This document shows, piece by piece, positions 17,570 to 27,031 of a stretch of 64,000 bases of DNA; the first letter of the stretch is position 1, and each line of letters begins with the position of its first letter. Source of the DNA: Costertonia aggregata (GTDB lineage: Bacteria; Bacteroidota; Bacteroidia; Flavobacteriales; Flavobacteriaceae). A program made the position numbers and the translations under genes. Where the stretch lies: positions 3,202,001 through 3,266,000 of the forward strand of contig NZ_CP058595.1 of the NCBI RefSeq assembly GCF_013402795.1, given 5' to 3'. Under the pieces are notes generated by a model. That model made no database searches. It was given only the letters and a program-made list of their open reading frames with translations, and had not been told where the DNA came from.

Positions 17570-18059
17570 GAACTAATGCATTTTAAACAGCACACAAGGG
17601 AATCGTGATACCTCACGCTTTTTTAGGAAATTATTGAATCCGACAATTGGGAATTATCACTATCGGAAAAGGTTTTAACCTGATAAGTACCGATTATGAT
17701 AAAGCTTAAAAGTCTCGATACCGGTCAAGGCAAAAATTGATTAGCTTTAATCAAAATCTCGCGTCAAATAGCTTATTCCAACTAGGTTGGAACAAAAAAA
17801 GGAAGCGTTCCCCAACGCTTCCCTTAGAAGTTATTGTAATCGATTATTGAATATTCGTAATCGTTACTTAACCTACTTATGAGTTACAAATTTGAATTTT
17901 TACAACAGGATTTACGGATGCAAAAAATCGGATTGTTAACACAATCGATTTCATGGCATTTTTAGAATGCCTTTCTAATTTTCTACGAAATGGATTAGAA
18001 CTAAGTAAGGCCAAAACTGACTATTACCGCGAAAAAAAACAGATTCTAGAAATACTAGG
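17570..18059. other. Gene-free region upstream of the MgtC operon
   Basis: About 490 nt without a supported gene. It contains a 7-bp palindrome TTCCAAC TAG GTTGGAA (17776-17792) and a terminator (17791-17822) serving the minus-strand dehydrogenase. The left part presumably holds the promoter of the 212-residue membrane protein. A 72-codon plus-strand frame at 17953 was rejected because it runs antisense into the dehydrogenase. Confidence 0.5.
17791..17822 (-). terminator. Rho-independent terminator (minus strand)
   Basis: GGAAGCGTT / AACGCTTCC perfect 9-bp stem with a 4-nt loop; on the minus strand it is followed by seven Ts. It lies downstream of the 2-hydroxyacid dehydrogenase gene. Confidence 0.75.
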
Positions 18060-19055
18060 CTATTTTGAAGAAACCAAATTCTCGATATTTTCATTCTTAT
18101 CAAACTCTCTAATAGTATCGAGGGTTGTCCGCATCATATTGCTCAATGCTGTATCGGTCAAAAAAGTCTGATGAGCGGTAACCACCACGTTATCCATCTC
18201 GATTAGTGAAATCAATAAATCATCCTTGCTTGTACTATCGGAAAGATCTTTATAAAAAATTCCTTTCTCGTTTTCGTAAACATCCATTCCGAAGCCTGCT
18301 AATTTTCTATTACGCAAAGCGTTATACACTTCCTCGGTATTTACCAAACCACCCCGCCCGGTATTAATTAATATAGCGGTATCCTTCATAGCTTTTAGTT
18401 CATTATCAGAGATAAATCCTTTAGTATCTTCATTTAACGGAAGATTCAACGAAATGATATCGCATTCTCCTAAGATGGTTTCCTTTTTTACATACTTCGC
18501 CCAATCCTTATCAGTCAGATTTGGATTTTTTTTCTCATCAAATAAAAGAACTTTTGCACCGAAACCATGAAAAAGGTTTACTAAAACTTCGCCGATATCG
18601 CCAGTGCCACAAATGCCAACAGTTTTAGTGTGGATTTCTCTTCCTACATGCCCTTCCAATGAGAAGTTATACTTCCCAATACGATTGAACGAGGGTTTTA
18701 ATTTCCGGTAGAGTGCCAATGACAGGGCAATGCAATGTTCAGCTATCGCATGGGGAGAGTACTCTGGCACGTTGGCTATTTTCATGTCGAATTCATCGGC
18801 GGCCTTTAGGTCAATATGGTCGGTTCCTGCAGAACGTGTGGCTATAAGTTCGACTCCAATCTGATTCAGTTTTTTTAGTATTTCCTTATCCGTTTTATCA
18901 GAAGAGAAAATACTTACGACCTCACAACCATTCGCTCTGTCGATTGTTGTTCTGTTCAAAGTCTCGGCAATGAAAATCAACTCGTGACCATCCATATTTT
19001 CAGCTTTGAGATATTTTTTTTCGAATTCATGACAGCTATAAATTGCGATTTTCAT
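18060..19055 (-). CDS. 2-hydroxyacid dehydrogenase, D-lactate dehydrogenase type
   Basis: A 331-residue NAD-dependent enzyme of the D-isomer 2-hydroxyacid dehydrogenase family, most like D-lactate dehydrogenase (pyruvate to D-lactate). The N terminus MKIAIYSCHEFEKKYL, the substrate-binding Arg region TRSAGTDHIDL, the nucleotide motif GICGTGDIGEV, the catalytic Arg in INTGRGGLVNTE and the catalytic His in TAHQTFLT are all present. Likely cytosolic fermentative or redox-balancing enzyme. The gene is monocistronic, with a terminator downstream. Confidence 0.88.
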   Translation of the reverse strand: MKIAIYSCHEFEKKYLKAENMDGHELIFIAETLNRTTIDRANGCEVVSIFSSDKTDKEILKKLNQIGVELIATRSAGTDHIDLKAADEFDMKIANVPEYSPHAIAEHCIALSLALYRKLKPSFNRIGKYNFSLEGHVGREIHTKTVGICGTGDIGEVLVNLFHGFGAKVLLFDEKKNPNLTDKDWAKYVKKETILGECDIISLNLPLNEDTKGFISDNELKAMKDTAILINTGRGGLVNTEEVYNALRNRKLAGFGMDVYENEKGIFYKDLSDSTSKDDLLISLIEMDNVVVTAHQTFLTDTALSNMMRTTLDTIREFDKNENIENLVSSK

Positions 19056-19131
19056 TTTTCAATTAATTCGTTTATCTTAATTAAGGAAGTCACGTTGAAG
19101 CCTAAACGTCTAAGATGTTATGTCGGCTTAA

Positions 19132-19476
19132 CTAATCGCAATCCAATTCTTTACAAGGATCATGTCCCCAATTTTTAAGGCTATATCGCCAATCGGATGT
19201 TTTGATATCGCTCTTAGGTTTTTGCGCCTTATGCCGATTTACGTAACCAACGACATTGTTCATGTGGTCGTAATCAGCATCGTTCAGGTCAGCTTTATTC
19301 TTATTTTTGATTTCGATGATTTTTTTACCACTCTTGTGGCCGATGGCCTCGCCATCGCCACTATCTTGACCAACATCTTTGGACTTATCGGTTTTTAGCC
19401 AATCTTCCAATTCGCTTGGGGTCATATTGACGGCATCATAAAACTCGTCGTAGATTTCTTCATTAGATTTTGACAT
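19132..19476 (-). CDS. DUF3140 family protein
   Basis: A 114-residue protein with the features of DUF3140: VNMTPSELEDWLKTDKS near the N terminus, a KKIIEIKNK segment and YDHMNNVVGYVNRHKAQ, ending in a short SDWRYSLKNWGHDP motif. The reading frame extends 13 codons upstream but the ATG at 19476 gives the family-like start. Function unknown; the family is often found with stress and DNA-protection genes. Confidence 0.8.
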   Translation of the reverse strand: MSKSNEEIYDEFYDAVNMTPSELEDWLKTDKSKDVGQDSGDGEAIGHKSGKKIIEIKNKNKADLNDADYDHMNNVVGYVNRHKAQKPKSDIKTSDWRYSLKNWGHDPCKELDCD

Positions 19477-19945
19477 GGATAATGGTTTAAATATAAATAC
19501 TAAACAGGTTAACAAATATCCTCTGCAATTTGTAGGTCTAAAAAGTAGCTTTTACAAAAAGATTACTACTATACGTAAGTTTCTTTCAGTTCTTTTACAT
19601 GTTACAATAGGTTTACTCGCTAACCTTCGGCAAAGACCTTCTGTCCAGAAAGTCGATTTCATTTCGAAAGTAACTTGAACAAATTGAAAAAAGTTGTTCA
19701 ATCCCTATTTTCCTTGCTTCAATGAATTATGCCGGCAGATTTGATGCAACGGTTGCCTTCCAGTCGCTTGGATTCAATTGTATTTTCTAATATGAACTAT
19801 TTAGTCCTCTTGTAATCACTCATAATATTATTGATTTCGAAAAAGCCCTTCATGCATTTGTTTTGCCCTACGCACAATTAATTTCGAGAATTCTTGTTTA
19901 AAAATATGTAATCCTTAATTTTATGTTTCTACATATCCGATCTCA
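19477..19945. other. Gene-free gap at the left edge of the transfer region
   Basis: About 470 nt of AT-rich sequence with no supported gene between the DUF3140 gene and the lipoprotein at 19946. It contains one inverted repeat, TTGAACAA / TTGTTCAA at 19675-19682 and 19694-19701. It is a plausible place for a boundary between the stress-gene run and the tra region, but no att-like direct repeat was recognised. Confidence 0.4.
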
Positions 19946-20431
19946 ATGAAACCAAATATTTTCATCTTTCTTGCATTCCACATGCTGCTATTTTTTTCGT
20001 GTAAAAGTGATGATGACGGTGTTGCGGAATCGGATAGGAACCAAGCCTTGTTGGGCCAATGGGAATATGAGGCTATCGATTCCAATACAGCCGTGGACAT
20101 CAATGGCGACGGTACGGTAAATGTAGACCTGTTCAACACCAATGAAATACGTCAATGCTTAAAGGACAATCTCACTTTCTTCAGCTCTCGGGGGCCTGAA
20201 GAAAAAGGTGCTTTTTCCATTAACGAGAACGGACTGTCCTGTGGGGAAGTACCCGCGTTTCAAAATGTCGAGGACGATAGGTACGAACTAATAGACAGCC
20301 GAATCATACGATTTGATAACCGCAACGATTGGATTATCGTGGAGTTTACCCAAAACCGATTGGTGGTCGACCAAGATGATTTTTTGGACGATCAAGATGT
20401 AGTGATTACCTACACTTTTAAAAGAAGTTAG
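19946..20431 (+). CDS. Lipoprotein with lipocalin-like domain
   Basis: A 161-residue lipoprotein: hydrophobic signal segment MKPNIFIFLAFHMLLFFSCK with the lipobox Cys at residue 19, an acidic linker (SDDDG, typical of Bacteroidota surface export signals), then a beta-rich domain opening LLGQWEYEAIDSNT, as in lipocalin-like proteins of this phylum. It contains a DINGDGTVNVD calcium-loop-like segment. It is convergent with the tra operon. Ligand and role are unknown. Confidence 0.75.
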   Translation: MKPNIFIFLAFHMLLFFSCKSDDDGVAESDRNQALLGQWEYEAIDSNTAVDINGDGTVNVDLFNTNEIRQCLKDNLTFFSSRGPEEKGAFSINENGLSCGEVPAFQNVEDDRYELIDSRIIRFDNRNDWIIVEFTQNRLVVDQDDFLDDQDVVITYTFKRS

Positions 20432-20472
20432 TTCGTTATGCTTAGCCTAGAGCGTTAAAAGTGCCTAGGACA

Positions 20473-23400
20473 TCAAACTCTGACGACTCTTCCCGATACT
20501 CTTTCACTCCATTGGCCGTTCGTATCCCTTACCCTTACCTCAAAGTCTTGGTCAAGATACTTTAAACGGCTTTCACGGGGTTCCTCTTCCAACATGAAAT
20601 ATCGATCCACTCCATTGCCCGTTGCTTCATTGTAATTGAATATACGCGTATCCCATCGGTTGGTACTCCTGTTGAATATCCTGATTTCCACTTGGTCCAA
20701 AGTGGCACCTCCATAGGCTTCCGAACACCCAATATCAAAACAGGTATAAATTCGGACTTGATAATCGCAACCGTTCAATCCCCCACAACTGACATTGTGC
20801 TTTTCCCCTTTTACCAATGCCACAGGTCTTCCCAAAGTTTCAACAAATGTGCTTCCGCTTTTGGAATGCCCTGTTGAGTTCTCTACCTCAAAATCAATTG
20901 TAAACGTATTTGGAGTCTCAGGATAAAAAGTAAGGTTAGTGCTCCCATAATTCAATGGAATTGTCTCCCCCTCATCATATCGATTTCCACTATAAAAGAA
21001 GTAACCAACACGATTTCCACTGAAAGAGAATGTCATTTGATAAGTTACAGCAGGATTATGCGTGCCAATGGCATTTGTGATCACCGTGATGTTAAAAGGT
21101 TCTCCTTCCAAACGTTCCCCAGGAGCCTGACTGATGGTCAACTCGAATGGTTCCTCATACCTTTCATAATTGATATTGACGTTTGCTCTTTTTTCCACAT
21201 CGGAGGATGAGCGCACCGTGAACGTAATGTTATGGTTGCCTTCGGTCGTTCCGAGATATTTTCCCGAAAATGCCCCTACTGGTACTTCAAAACTTTCCCC
21301 AGCTGAATAGTCAGTACCTTCATATTCAAAAGTACCGTTGTTTCCACCTGCCGAGAAATACATTTCATAGGTGTCTCCGCCTATTCCTATTTCAGATATG
21401 TTAAAGTTCATATCGACGATTTCGTTGGTGTAAGCCTGCTGTAAAGTGCCGGACGCGTTAAACGTATAATCCTTGGCCGTCACGTTTACCGTGATATCCA
21501 CAGTTTTTTCAAGCCCCGTATCATTTTGGACTACGAAAACCATTTTCACGGTACTCTCATCGGTGCCTTCAAGCGTCCAGTTGAAGTTGCCCGTATTCAC
21601 ATCGTAACTGTTACCAGGACTTACTTCTATACCATTGTTGTCTCTGATTAGCGCATTACCGTTCATACTGAAACGCATGGTGTAATCTGAAGACCCCACA
21701 CTTTCAGAAATATTGAAATTCAGACCGGTGGTTTCCCCTACGGTTATGTCCGATTTTTGGGTGCCCCCTGTAAAGGTAAAATCGACCTGGTCAAAAGTGA
21801 TGGTAGTGTTGGCCGTTCGGATAACGTCCGAACCCGATTCTACGCTGAGAACAATATTGTGCTGTCCGGGTTCTGTTCCGGTATAGGTAATATTGTTGAT
21901 CCCGGCACCTAACGAAAATTGTTCCCCCGGACCGTAGATTATTCCATTTATGGACATCGAACCGTTTTGGCTTGAGGAAAAGAACGCCATGTAGCTGTCG
22001 TTCGCTCCGTCGGGAACTTCATCGATATCCACGATCATACCTACCGGAATACTGGAAAATTCCGTAGCCTTGGACGGGGTCATATTGACAGTAAAATCAT
22101 TGTTTCCAACAACCAAGATTACTTTTTCTTCCAAGATTTGACCATTACTATCGCGCAACAGAAACGTAACTTCATACGTCCCTGGTTGTTCGGCAATAAA
22201 GTCATAAGCGAAACTTCCAGGATTTATAGAAAAGTAACGACTCTGCGTAATCTCGGAGTTGCTATTGTACAATGCCGCGCTGCCACCTGAAACAAAATAG
22301 TTGAGTTCATACGATGCCCCATCGTACTCCCCTTTTTCGATAAGGCTCAATGCGACCGTACCCCGTTGGCCTACCAATACCTCGCTGCTATTGGCGGAAG
22401 CATTAAATTCCAGTTCCAATTGCTCGGTGTCCAAATCGATTCCGACCGGTCCGACCGCTTGCCCGTAGTTGTCCGTTACCAAGAAACTTATGCGATGCGT
22501 ACCCAATGTTTCGGGCGTATAGAAAAGGGAAAAATTACCCAAGTTTACCGGATAATCCGTATTGTTCGTAATCGTATTTCCATTGATTCCTGTTACCCTT
22601 CCGTTTCCTTCTTCCAAGTTATAGGTCAGAAAATAATCGATGTTATCCGTATTCCCGCTCGACTTGATATTGAAATTGAGTTGCGTACGCTGGTTCATGA
22701 AAACTTGATTGCTTTCGGCATTTCCACTGAATGTGAACGGGATATTGGCCACTTCGATTTCGACGCTGTCCCTTTTCATCTGACCATTGCTATCCCGTAC
22801 ATCGAAGTAAATCTTGCGCTGCCCCAATACATCGTCCTGAAAAGTAAAGTTGTAGTTCCCGGGTACTACATCACGAAAGGTCCCGGCATCCATTACCCCG
22901 CCGTTTTGATTACGAACGGTTCCGGCCCCCTGGCTATCCGCCGAAAAGGAATGGCTTATATCGTAGGTTACTTCGCTTTCCTCGTCTTGTGTTCGCAAAT
23001 CGATATTCACGGCCAAATTGGATTCCAATTCGACTTGGGAAGAAGCGGCTGTTGCCCTGAACGTGAAATTGACATTACCAATATTTAAAATTAGTTCGTT
23101 TGAGATTGTCGCCCCATCGGGAGCCTTGGCCGTCATGGTCAATCTATGCTCTCCCAAGGTTTCGGGAAGATATCCAAGTTCAGTTACCCCTTTGGGTAAT
23201 TTAAAAGGTTCCCCTGCATCGTACACAGCGTCATCTAAATAAAGTACACCCGTGCCGTTCTCCAATTGATAGGTTGTTTCAAAGTCTTTATCTCTGCCGC
23301 CATCGGGAGATGTTGTCTCCTTATCCCTTAACAAGGTAACCGTTACCGGGTTTTGACTATTGACAATGAAATCATCGGTACCCTTGCCGAGCGAAAAGCT

Positions 23401-23829
23401 GAAACTTGCATATTTGACATTGTACAGCAACTCCAGCTCTTTCTCAATTTTATTGGAATCCCAAGCCAGTACTTTTACCTTATGCATTCCCGTATCAATG
23501 GGCATATACCGATAGGATAGATTAAAGTTCTGGATCGGTATCGTATCGTTAGCACGAACCGTATCATTTTCTGCCCCTATATAATATCCTTTTCCGTCAA
23601 GATTATCGTACTTCATGAAATAGGATACATTGGAGACCATACGTTCGGGTTCCAAGATAAAATCCGTTTTCGTCGCTTCGAATACGAATCCGTTTTCTTC
23701 ATTGGAGCCTTCAAAAGTAAAATCGAAGGAATCTTGAACGATATCCTCGAAGTCCTTGCTACAGGCCAATATTAAAATGCAGCATACCGCTGTTAGCGCG
23801 TATATTCGTTGTAGGGCATTCATTTTCAT
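20473..23829 (-). CDS. traQ: Giant TraQ-like repeat lipoprotein
   Basis: A 1118-residue exported lipoprotein (signal peptide, lipobox Cys in ILACSKDF at residue 23). It consists of nine tandem Ig-like repeats of about 105 residues starting near residues 35, 142, 254, 365, 473, 578, 683, 787 and 893. Each opens with a strand such as FTFSG, then a YxMxF strand, a Gly-rich hairpin and a closing GxHxIxFxVxDSxG strand. Residues 1000-1118 form a distinct Cys-containing end domain. It occupies the traQ place after traO; classical TraQ (DUF3872) is far shorter. A surface adhesin or mating-pair role is inferred. It is the last gene of the tra operon. Confidence 0.75.
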   Translation of the reverse strand: MKMNALQRIYALTAVCCILILACSKDFEDIVQDSFDFTFEGSNEENGFVFEATKTDFILEPERMVSNVSYFMKYDNLDGKGYYIGAENDTVRANDTIPIQNFNLSYRYMPIDTGMHKVKVLAWDSNKIEKELELLYNVKYASFSFSLGKGTDDFIVNSQNPVTVTLLRDKETTSPDGGRDKDFETTYQLENGTGVLYLDDAVYDAGEPFKLPKGVTELGYLPETLGEHRLTMTAKAPDGATISNELILNIGNVNFTFRATAASSQVELESNLAVNIDLRTQDEESEVTYDISHSFSADSQGAGTVRNQNGGVMDAGTFRDVVPGNYNFTFQDDVLGQRKIYFDVRDSNGQMKRDSVEIEVANIPFTFSGNAESNQVFMNQRTQLNFNIKSSGNTDNIDYFLTYNLEEGNGRVTGINGNTITNNTDYPVNLGNFSLFYTPETLGTHRISFLVTDNYGQAVGPVGIDLDTEQLELEFNASANSSEVLVGQRGTVALSLIEKGEYDGASYELNYFVSGGSAALYNSNSEITQSRYFSINPGSFAYDFIAEQPGTYEVTFLLRDSNGQILEEKVILVVGNNDFTVNMTPSKATEFSSIPVGMIVDIDEVPDGANDSYMAFFSSSQNGSMSINGIIYGPGEQFSLGAGINNITYTGTEPGQHNIVLSVESGSDVIRTANTTITFDQVDFTFTGGTQKSDITVGETTGLNFNISESVGSSDYTMRFSMNGNALIRDNNGIEVSPGNSYDVNTGNFNWTLEGTDESTVKMVFVVQNDTGLEKTVDITVNVTAKDYTFNASGTLQQAYTNEIVDMNFNISEIGIGGDTYEMYFSAGGNNGTFEYEGTDYSAGESFEVPVGAFSGKYLGTTEGNHNITFTVRSSSDVEKRANVNINYERYEEPFELTISQAPGERLEGEPFNITVITNAIGTHNPAVTYQMTFSFSGNRVGYFFYSGNRYDEGETIPLNYGSTNLTFYPETPNTFTIDFEVENSTGHSKSGSTFVETLGRPVALVKGEKHNVSCGGLNGCDYQVRIYTCFDIGCSEAYGGATLDQVEIRIFNRSTNRWDTRIFNYNEATGNGVDRYFMLEEEPRESRLKYLDQDFEVRVRDTNGQWSERVSGRVVRV

Positions 23830-23839
23830 ACAATCGTTT

Positions 23840-24391
23840 TTAGAACAAAAAATAGCGTAGGCCTACTCCGGCATACGGATAAAAATTCCCCACATCGGAA
23901 TTGATATGGTAGTACTCGTTCGCTTTTATGAGCAGGGAAAAATCATTGCTGATACCTACTTCCGCTTCCGCTCCGACATAGAGGCCATAGACGAACTGAC
24001 TTTTTGCGTTGATCAGGGCACCGCTCGGAAGTTCATTGCTGCCATTATTGATGACTTCATATCCAAAAAGTCCACCCCCACCTAGAAAAAGGCTGAAATT
24101 CCGCTTTCGTGGTGCTACGAATACCCGGTAATAGATTCCCGGTTGTATCGTAAAAATGTTGTAAGGTATTTCTTGGGTACCTTTGTCCTCAGCAATGGCG
24201 GCCAATACGCTTATCTGGAAATAGCGGTACCGATCGGGATGAAAGTTGAACGTACCCATAATGCCATAGCCATCCTCGACATACCCACCGCTCAAACCGA
24301 CCGACGAGGCAAGATTGCCCCGCAGTTGGCCAAAGCAAAAAGAAGCCGATAAAAGTAACAAGGACGTTAAAAGAAAATTGATTTTCCTCAT
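23840..24391 (-). CDS. traO: Conjugal transfer protein TraO
   Basis: A 183-residue exported protein with signal peptide (ending SFCFGQ) and a series of amphipathic beta strands (GLSGGYVEDGYG, YAGVGLRYFLF at the very C terminus). The C-terminal Phe and strand pattern are those of an outer-membrane beta barrel, as expected for TraO of Bacteroidetes conjugative transposons. It lies between traN and traQ as in the canonical order, and its start overlaps the end of traN by 4 nt. Confidence 0.85.
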   Translation of the reverse strand: MRKINFLLTSLLLLSASFCFGQLRGNLASSVGLSGGYVEDGYGIMGTFNFHPDRYRYFQISVLAAIAEDKGTQEIPYNIFTIQPGIYYRVFVAPRKRNFSLFLGGGGLFGYEVINNGSNELPSGALINAKSQFVYGLYVGAEAEVGISNDFSLLIKANEYYHINSDVGNFYPYAGVGLRYFLF

Positions 24392-25371
24392 AATTTAAAA
24401 GCTAATGGGTTGTTGATAACATTATGGTCGACATCCAAGGAAAGGTTTCTATTGCCTTTATCCTCATCCACATTGACCATTAGTACTTTCTTACGGTCTA
24501 ATGTGAACTTGTCAAAGACCACCATGAAATAGTTCTCGGAATTTCCTTCGACCCTTTTGGGAACCTTGTACCTGAATAGAGGTTTGTGTTTTTTATCGAT
24601 GTTGTTCGGACTGTTCTTATAATTGGAAGCGATACTGAATTTCAGAAAATTCACATCGTAGGGCATGTGCGCCTTGTTCTCCAAACGAAACTGTAGGTAT
24701 ATCTCGTTATTTTCATAAAAGACATTTTCCAGCCATAAGAAGACATCATCGTATTTGGCGAAATAGCGAATAATCTTGCCTTTGTTGAACTGATTATAGT
24801 AACATCGCCGACGAATGTATTCCATACGGTCCAGCACATATAGTTCCCGAGTAAGCGGCAAAGTTTCCCCGGTCGCTTCTTCATCTGGCGAAATCTTTAA
24901 ATCTTCTTTTGTGGTCGTTGTTGCTATATCGGAATGCTCCATTTGGGGTTTTGACGCTTCATCAGATGTTGAAACATTGGAACGTTCTCGCGGTATAGAG
25001 AACGCTTCCGGGTTTTCGGCTATTGATTTAGTGATTGTCCATCTTTTCTTCACAGGAACTCCTACCAATTTTAAAATAAAGTCATAGGCAAGTCCGTCTC
25101 GGGTATAGACTGTATAATTAGTGTGGTCTTCGTTGTCAGGTGCTACATCATTGTAACTGAGCAACACAATACGTCTTGCCGTATTGGACCTATTTTTGGC
25201 AGGAAAGGATTCGATAAAATTGAGTTCCTTCCCGTTGATGGAGAAATCAAAGATTTCAGGCAGGACTAGGATTGACTTATAATCCCTGGACACGGGAATA
25301 GTGTCTGTTTGCGCCTTAGTGGAAAGCAAACCGAAAATCGATATAAGTAGTATGCAGTTCTTTATTCTCAT
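24388..25371 (-). CDS. traN: Conjugal transfer protein TraN (DUF4138)
   Basis: A 327-residue periplasmic protein with a signal peptide (ending LLSTKAQ). The N-terminal YKSILVLPEIFDFSINGKE and C-terminal LENKAHMPYDVNFLKFSI segments are typical of TraN/DUF4138, the VirB9-like component of the outer-membrane core. A charged, low-complexity linker (about 125-165) separates the two halves. Start and stop overlap traM and traO by 4 nt, showing tight translational coupling. Confidence 0.88.
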   Translation of the reverse strand: MRIKNCILLISIFGLLSTKAQTDTIPVSRDYKSILVLPEIFDFSINGKELNFIESFPAKNRSNTARRIVLLSYNDVAPDNEDHTNYTVYTRDGLAYDFILKLVGVPVKKRWTITKSIAENPEAFSIPRERSNVSTSDEASKPQMEHSDIATTTTKEDLKISPDEEATGETLPLTRELYVLDRMEYIRRRCYYNQFNKGKIIRYFAKYDDVFLWLENVFYENNEIYLQFRLENKAHMPYDVNFLKFSIASNYKNSPNNIDKKHKPLFRYKVPKRVEGNSENYFMVVFDKFTLDRKKVLMVNVDEDKGNRNLSLDVDHNVINNPLAFKL

Positions 25372-26396
25372 TGCGTTACCAATAAAAGTTCGTAATCATC
25401 TATCAATAGAATCTTTTCTTTCTCCCGCAATTTTTTCTTTCTAAAGAAAGAGCCCAACCCTCGGGCTATATCCGCTACCAAATCGGGAGAACCGTTGGTC
25501 AACTCTTCGGTAGCACCGGTCAGTAAGTTGTTGCTCGCATTCGCCTCGTATTCCCTCCATAGTTCTCCGGCCCTCGTGCTATAGATGCCTTCCCTGCCAT
25601 CGTTAAAATCCTTTACCAACAAGTTCACGGGGTGGTGCTCAATATTATCGATGTCCAAATAGACCCGATTCTCTTTTATCGTAGCCATAGCATAGATAAA
25701 AGTGTTTCTCGCAAATCTTTTACTATTATGAACCATGTCTTCCATCAACAGCAATCGAACATTCTCATTGGGCAATATGAATTGGTCGCCATAGACGGTA
25801 GCCCTGATCGAGATCGGCTTCTTGGTATCAACAATAGGCTCAAGAGACGGGTGGCCTCGGCTATTTTGGGAATCGCCAATCATTTTCTCTTTTCCCTCCA
25901 AAAGCTTCTCGCGGTAGGCCAACCGATTCTCAACGAACTGTTGTTTTTTCTGATCTTCTGACATTTCGGGGCGCTTTCGGCTATCTACCGATCCCTTGAT
26001 TTCCGGTATTTCGGTAAAGTTGGTTTCCTTTGCTTCCGGTTTCATGGACAACCCCTCCAGTTGTTTCAAAATCCGCTGAAGGGAGTCGTTTTCGGAATTT
26101 CCCAAATCCTTCATATCGACCCTAGCTTCGGAATTATCCTCTTTTTTCCTTTTCAGGGAATCCTTGACCTTCCATTGTCGGCCTGCGGTACCGGAATCCA
26201 AAGTCGGTGTTTCGCCCGGTAGTTCGGAATTGAAACCGTTCGCGTTTACCGCGTTAGTATCGCCTATCTTAAGATCCTTTAGATTTTCGATAACGAAAAA
26301 GCTGGTCAATATCAAAATAATCGGTAGGGCCATAGCAACCTTTTGATTTCTGACCACCCACCGTTTTACAACTTGTATTTTTTCCTTTGTACTCAT
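25368..26396 (-). CDS. traM: Conjugal transfer protein TraM (VirB10-like)
   Basis: A 342-residue protein with a short cytosolic N terminus, one membrane helix (about 20-38, MALPIILILTSFFVIENL), a long charged periplasmic linker and a C-terminal beta domain (ISIRATVYGDQFILPNENVRLLLMED). This is the layout of TraM, which bridges inner and outer membranes like VirB10. The frame runs 15 codons further upstream, but the ATG at 26396 sits one nucleotide after the traK stop and is the better start. Confidence 0.87.
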   Translation of the reverse strand: MSTKEKIQVVKRWVVRNQKVAMALPIILILTSFFVIENLKDLKIGDTNAVNANGFNSELPGETPTLDSGTAGRQWKVKDSLKRKKEDNSEARVDMKDLGNSENDSLQRILKQLEGLSMKPEAKETNFTEIPEIKGSVDSRKRPEMSEDQKKQQFVENRLAYREKLLEGKEKMIGDSQNSRGHPSLEPIVDTKKPISIRATVYGDQFILPNENVRLLLMEDMVHNSKRFARNTFIYAMATIKENRVYLDIDNIEHHPVNLLVKDFNDGREGIYSTRAGELWREYEANASNNLLTGATEELTNGSPDLVADIARGLGSFFRKKKLREKEKILLIDDYELLLVTQ

Positions 26397-26397
26397 A

Positions 26398-27024
26398 TTA
26401 CCTGCGCTCCAAGTCGGAATTGTCCACGACCTGGAAGTCAATAATCTTTATACCGTTCAAATTGTTTGGGGTGACTCCCGACTTTTTTAATTGCCCCTTT
26501 GTAATAAGGTTTCTATACGTCGTTGATTTGCCTTTCTCTATGGCCTGTTTGCCGTAAAATGTAAACGGAAACGGGTAGGTTGCATAGTCGATATGAATCG
26601 AGTCAAGTTCCACAAAGTAGCGATAGTCGCGCATTGCCACATCATGGAAATACTTTTTTTCGACCAAACGAGCGTATAAACGGTTGCCTGACCAGTCCAC
26701 CATGTGTAATGCCTTTCCTTCAATGTTCCTTTTAATTAGCTTCAAATCAGGTTCCAAGGAAAAGAAGAGTTCATGAAAATTGTAAAGATGTCCTTCACAA
26801 AGGATTTCCAGATTTTCCTTGACATCCCTGATTGGAGCCATGGGCAATCGTTGCCCTCCATGAAGCACATATGCGTTGTTTCTGGCACGCTCATCCGCTT
26901 TCATTACATAGTAGGTGGCCATTCCGAATACGATAATGACCACTGCCAAACAACTATATACCAATCTATTGTTGTGCTTTCTGCTCTGGGCGATGTCATT
27001 TATTATCCCGTATTTTCCTTCCAT
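26398..27024 (-). CDS. traK: Conjugal transfer protein TraK (VirB8-like)
   Basis: A 208-residue protein with a cytosolic N terminus, one membrane helix (about 20-38) and a periplasmic alpha/beta domain. The segments HGGQRLPMAPIRDVKENLEI and YRYFVELDSIHIDYATYP fit TraK of Bacteroidetes conjugative transposons, the VirB8-like assembly factor. Position between traJ and traM is canonical. Confidence 0.87.
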   Translation of the reverse strand: MEGKYGIINDIAQSRKHNNRLVYSCLAVVIIVFGMATYYVMKADERARNNAYVLHGGQRLPMAPIRDVKENLEILCEGHLYNFHELFFSLEPDLKLIKRNIEGKALHMVDWSGNRLYARLVEKKYFHDVAMRDYRYFVELDSIHIDYATYPFPFTFYGKQAIEKGKSTTYRNLITKGQLKKSGVTPNNLNGIKIIDFQVVDNSDLERR

Positions 27025-27031
27025 ATTTTAA

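Noticed and set aside
17953-18171. 72-codon plus-strand frame beside the dehydrogenase
   Set aside because: Half of it is antisense to the end of the well-supported D-lactate-dehydrogenase-like gene.
22366-23088. 240-codon plus-strand frame
   Set aside because: It is fully antisense to the repeat lipoprotein; the length is explained by the repeat structure of that gene.
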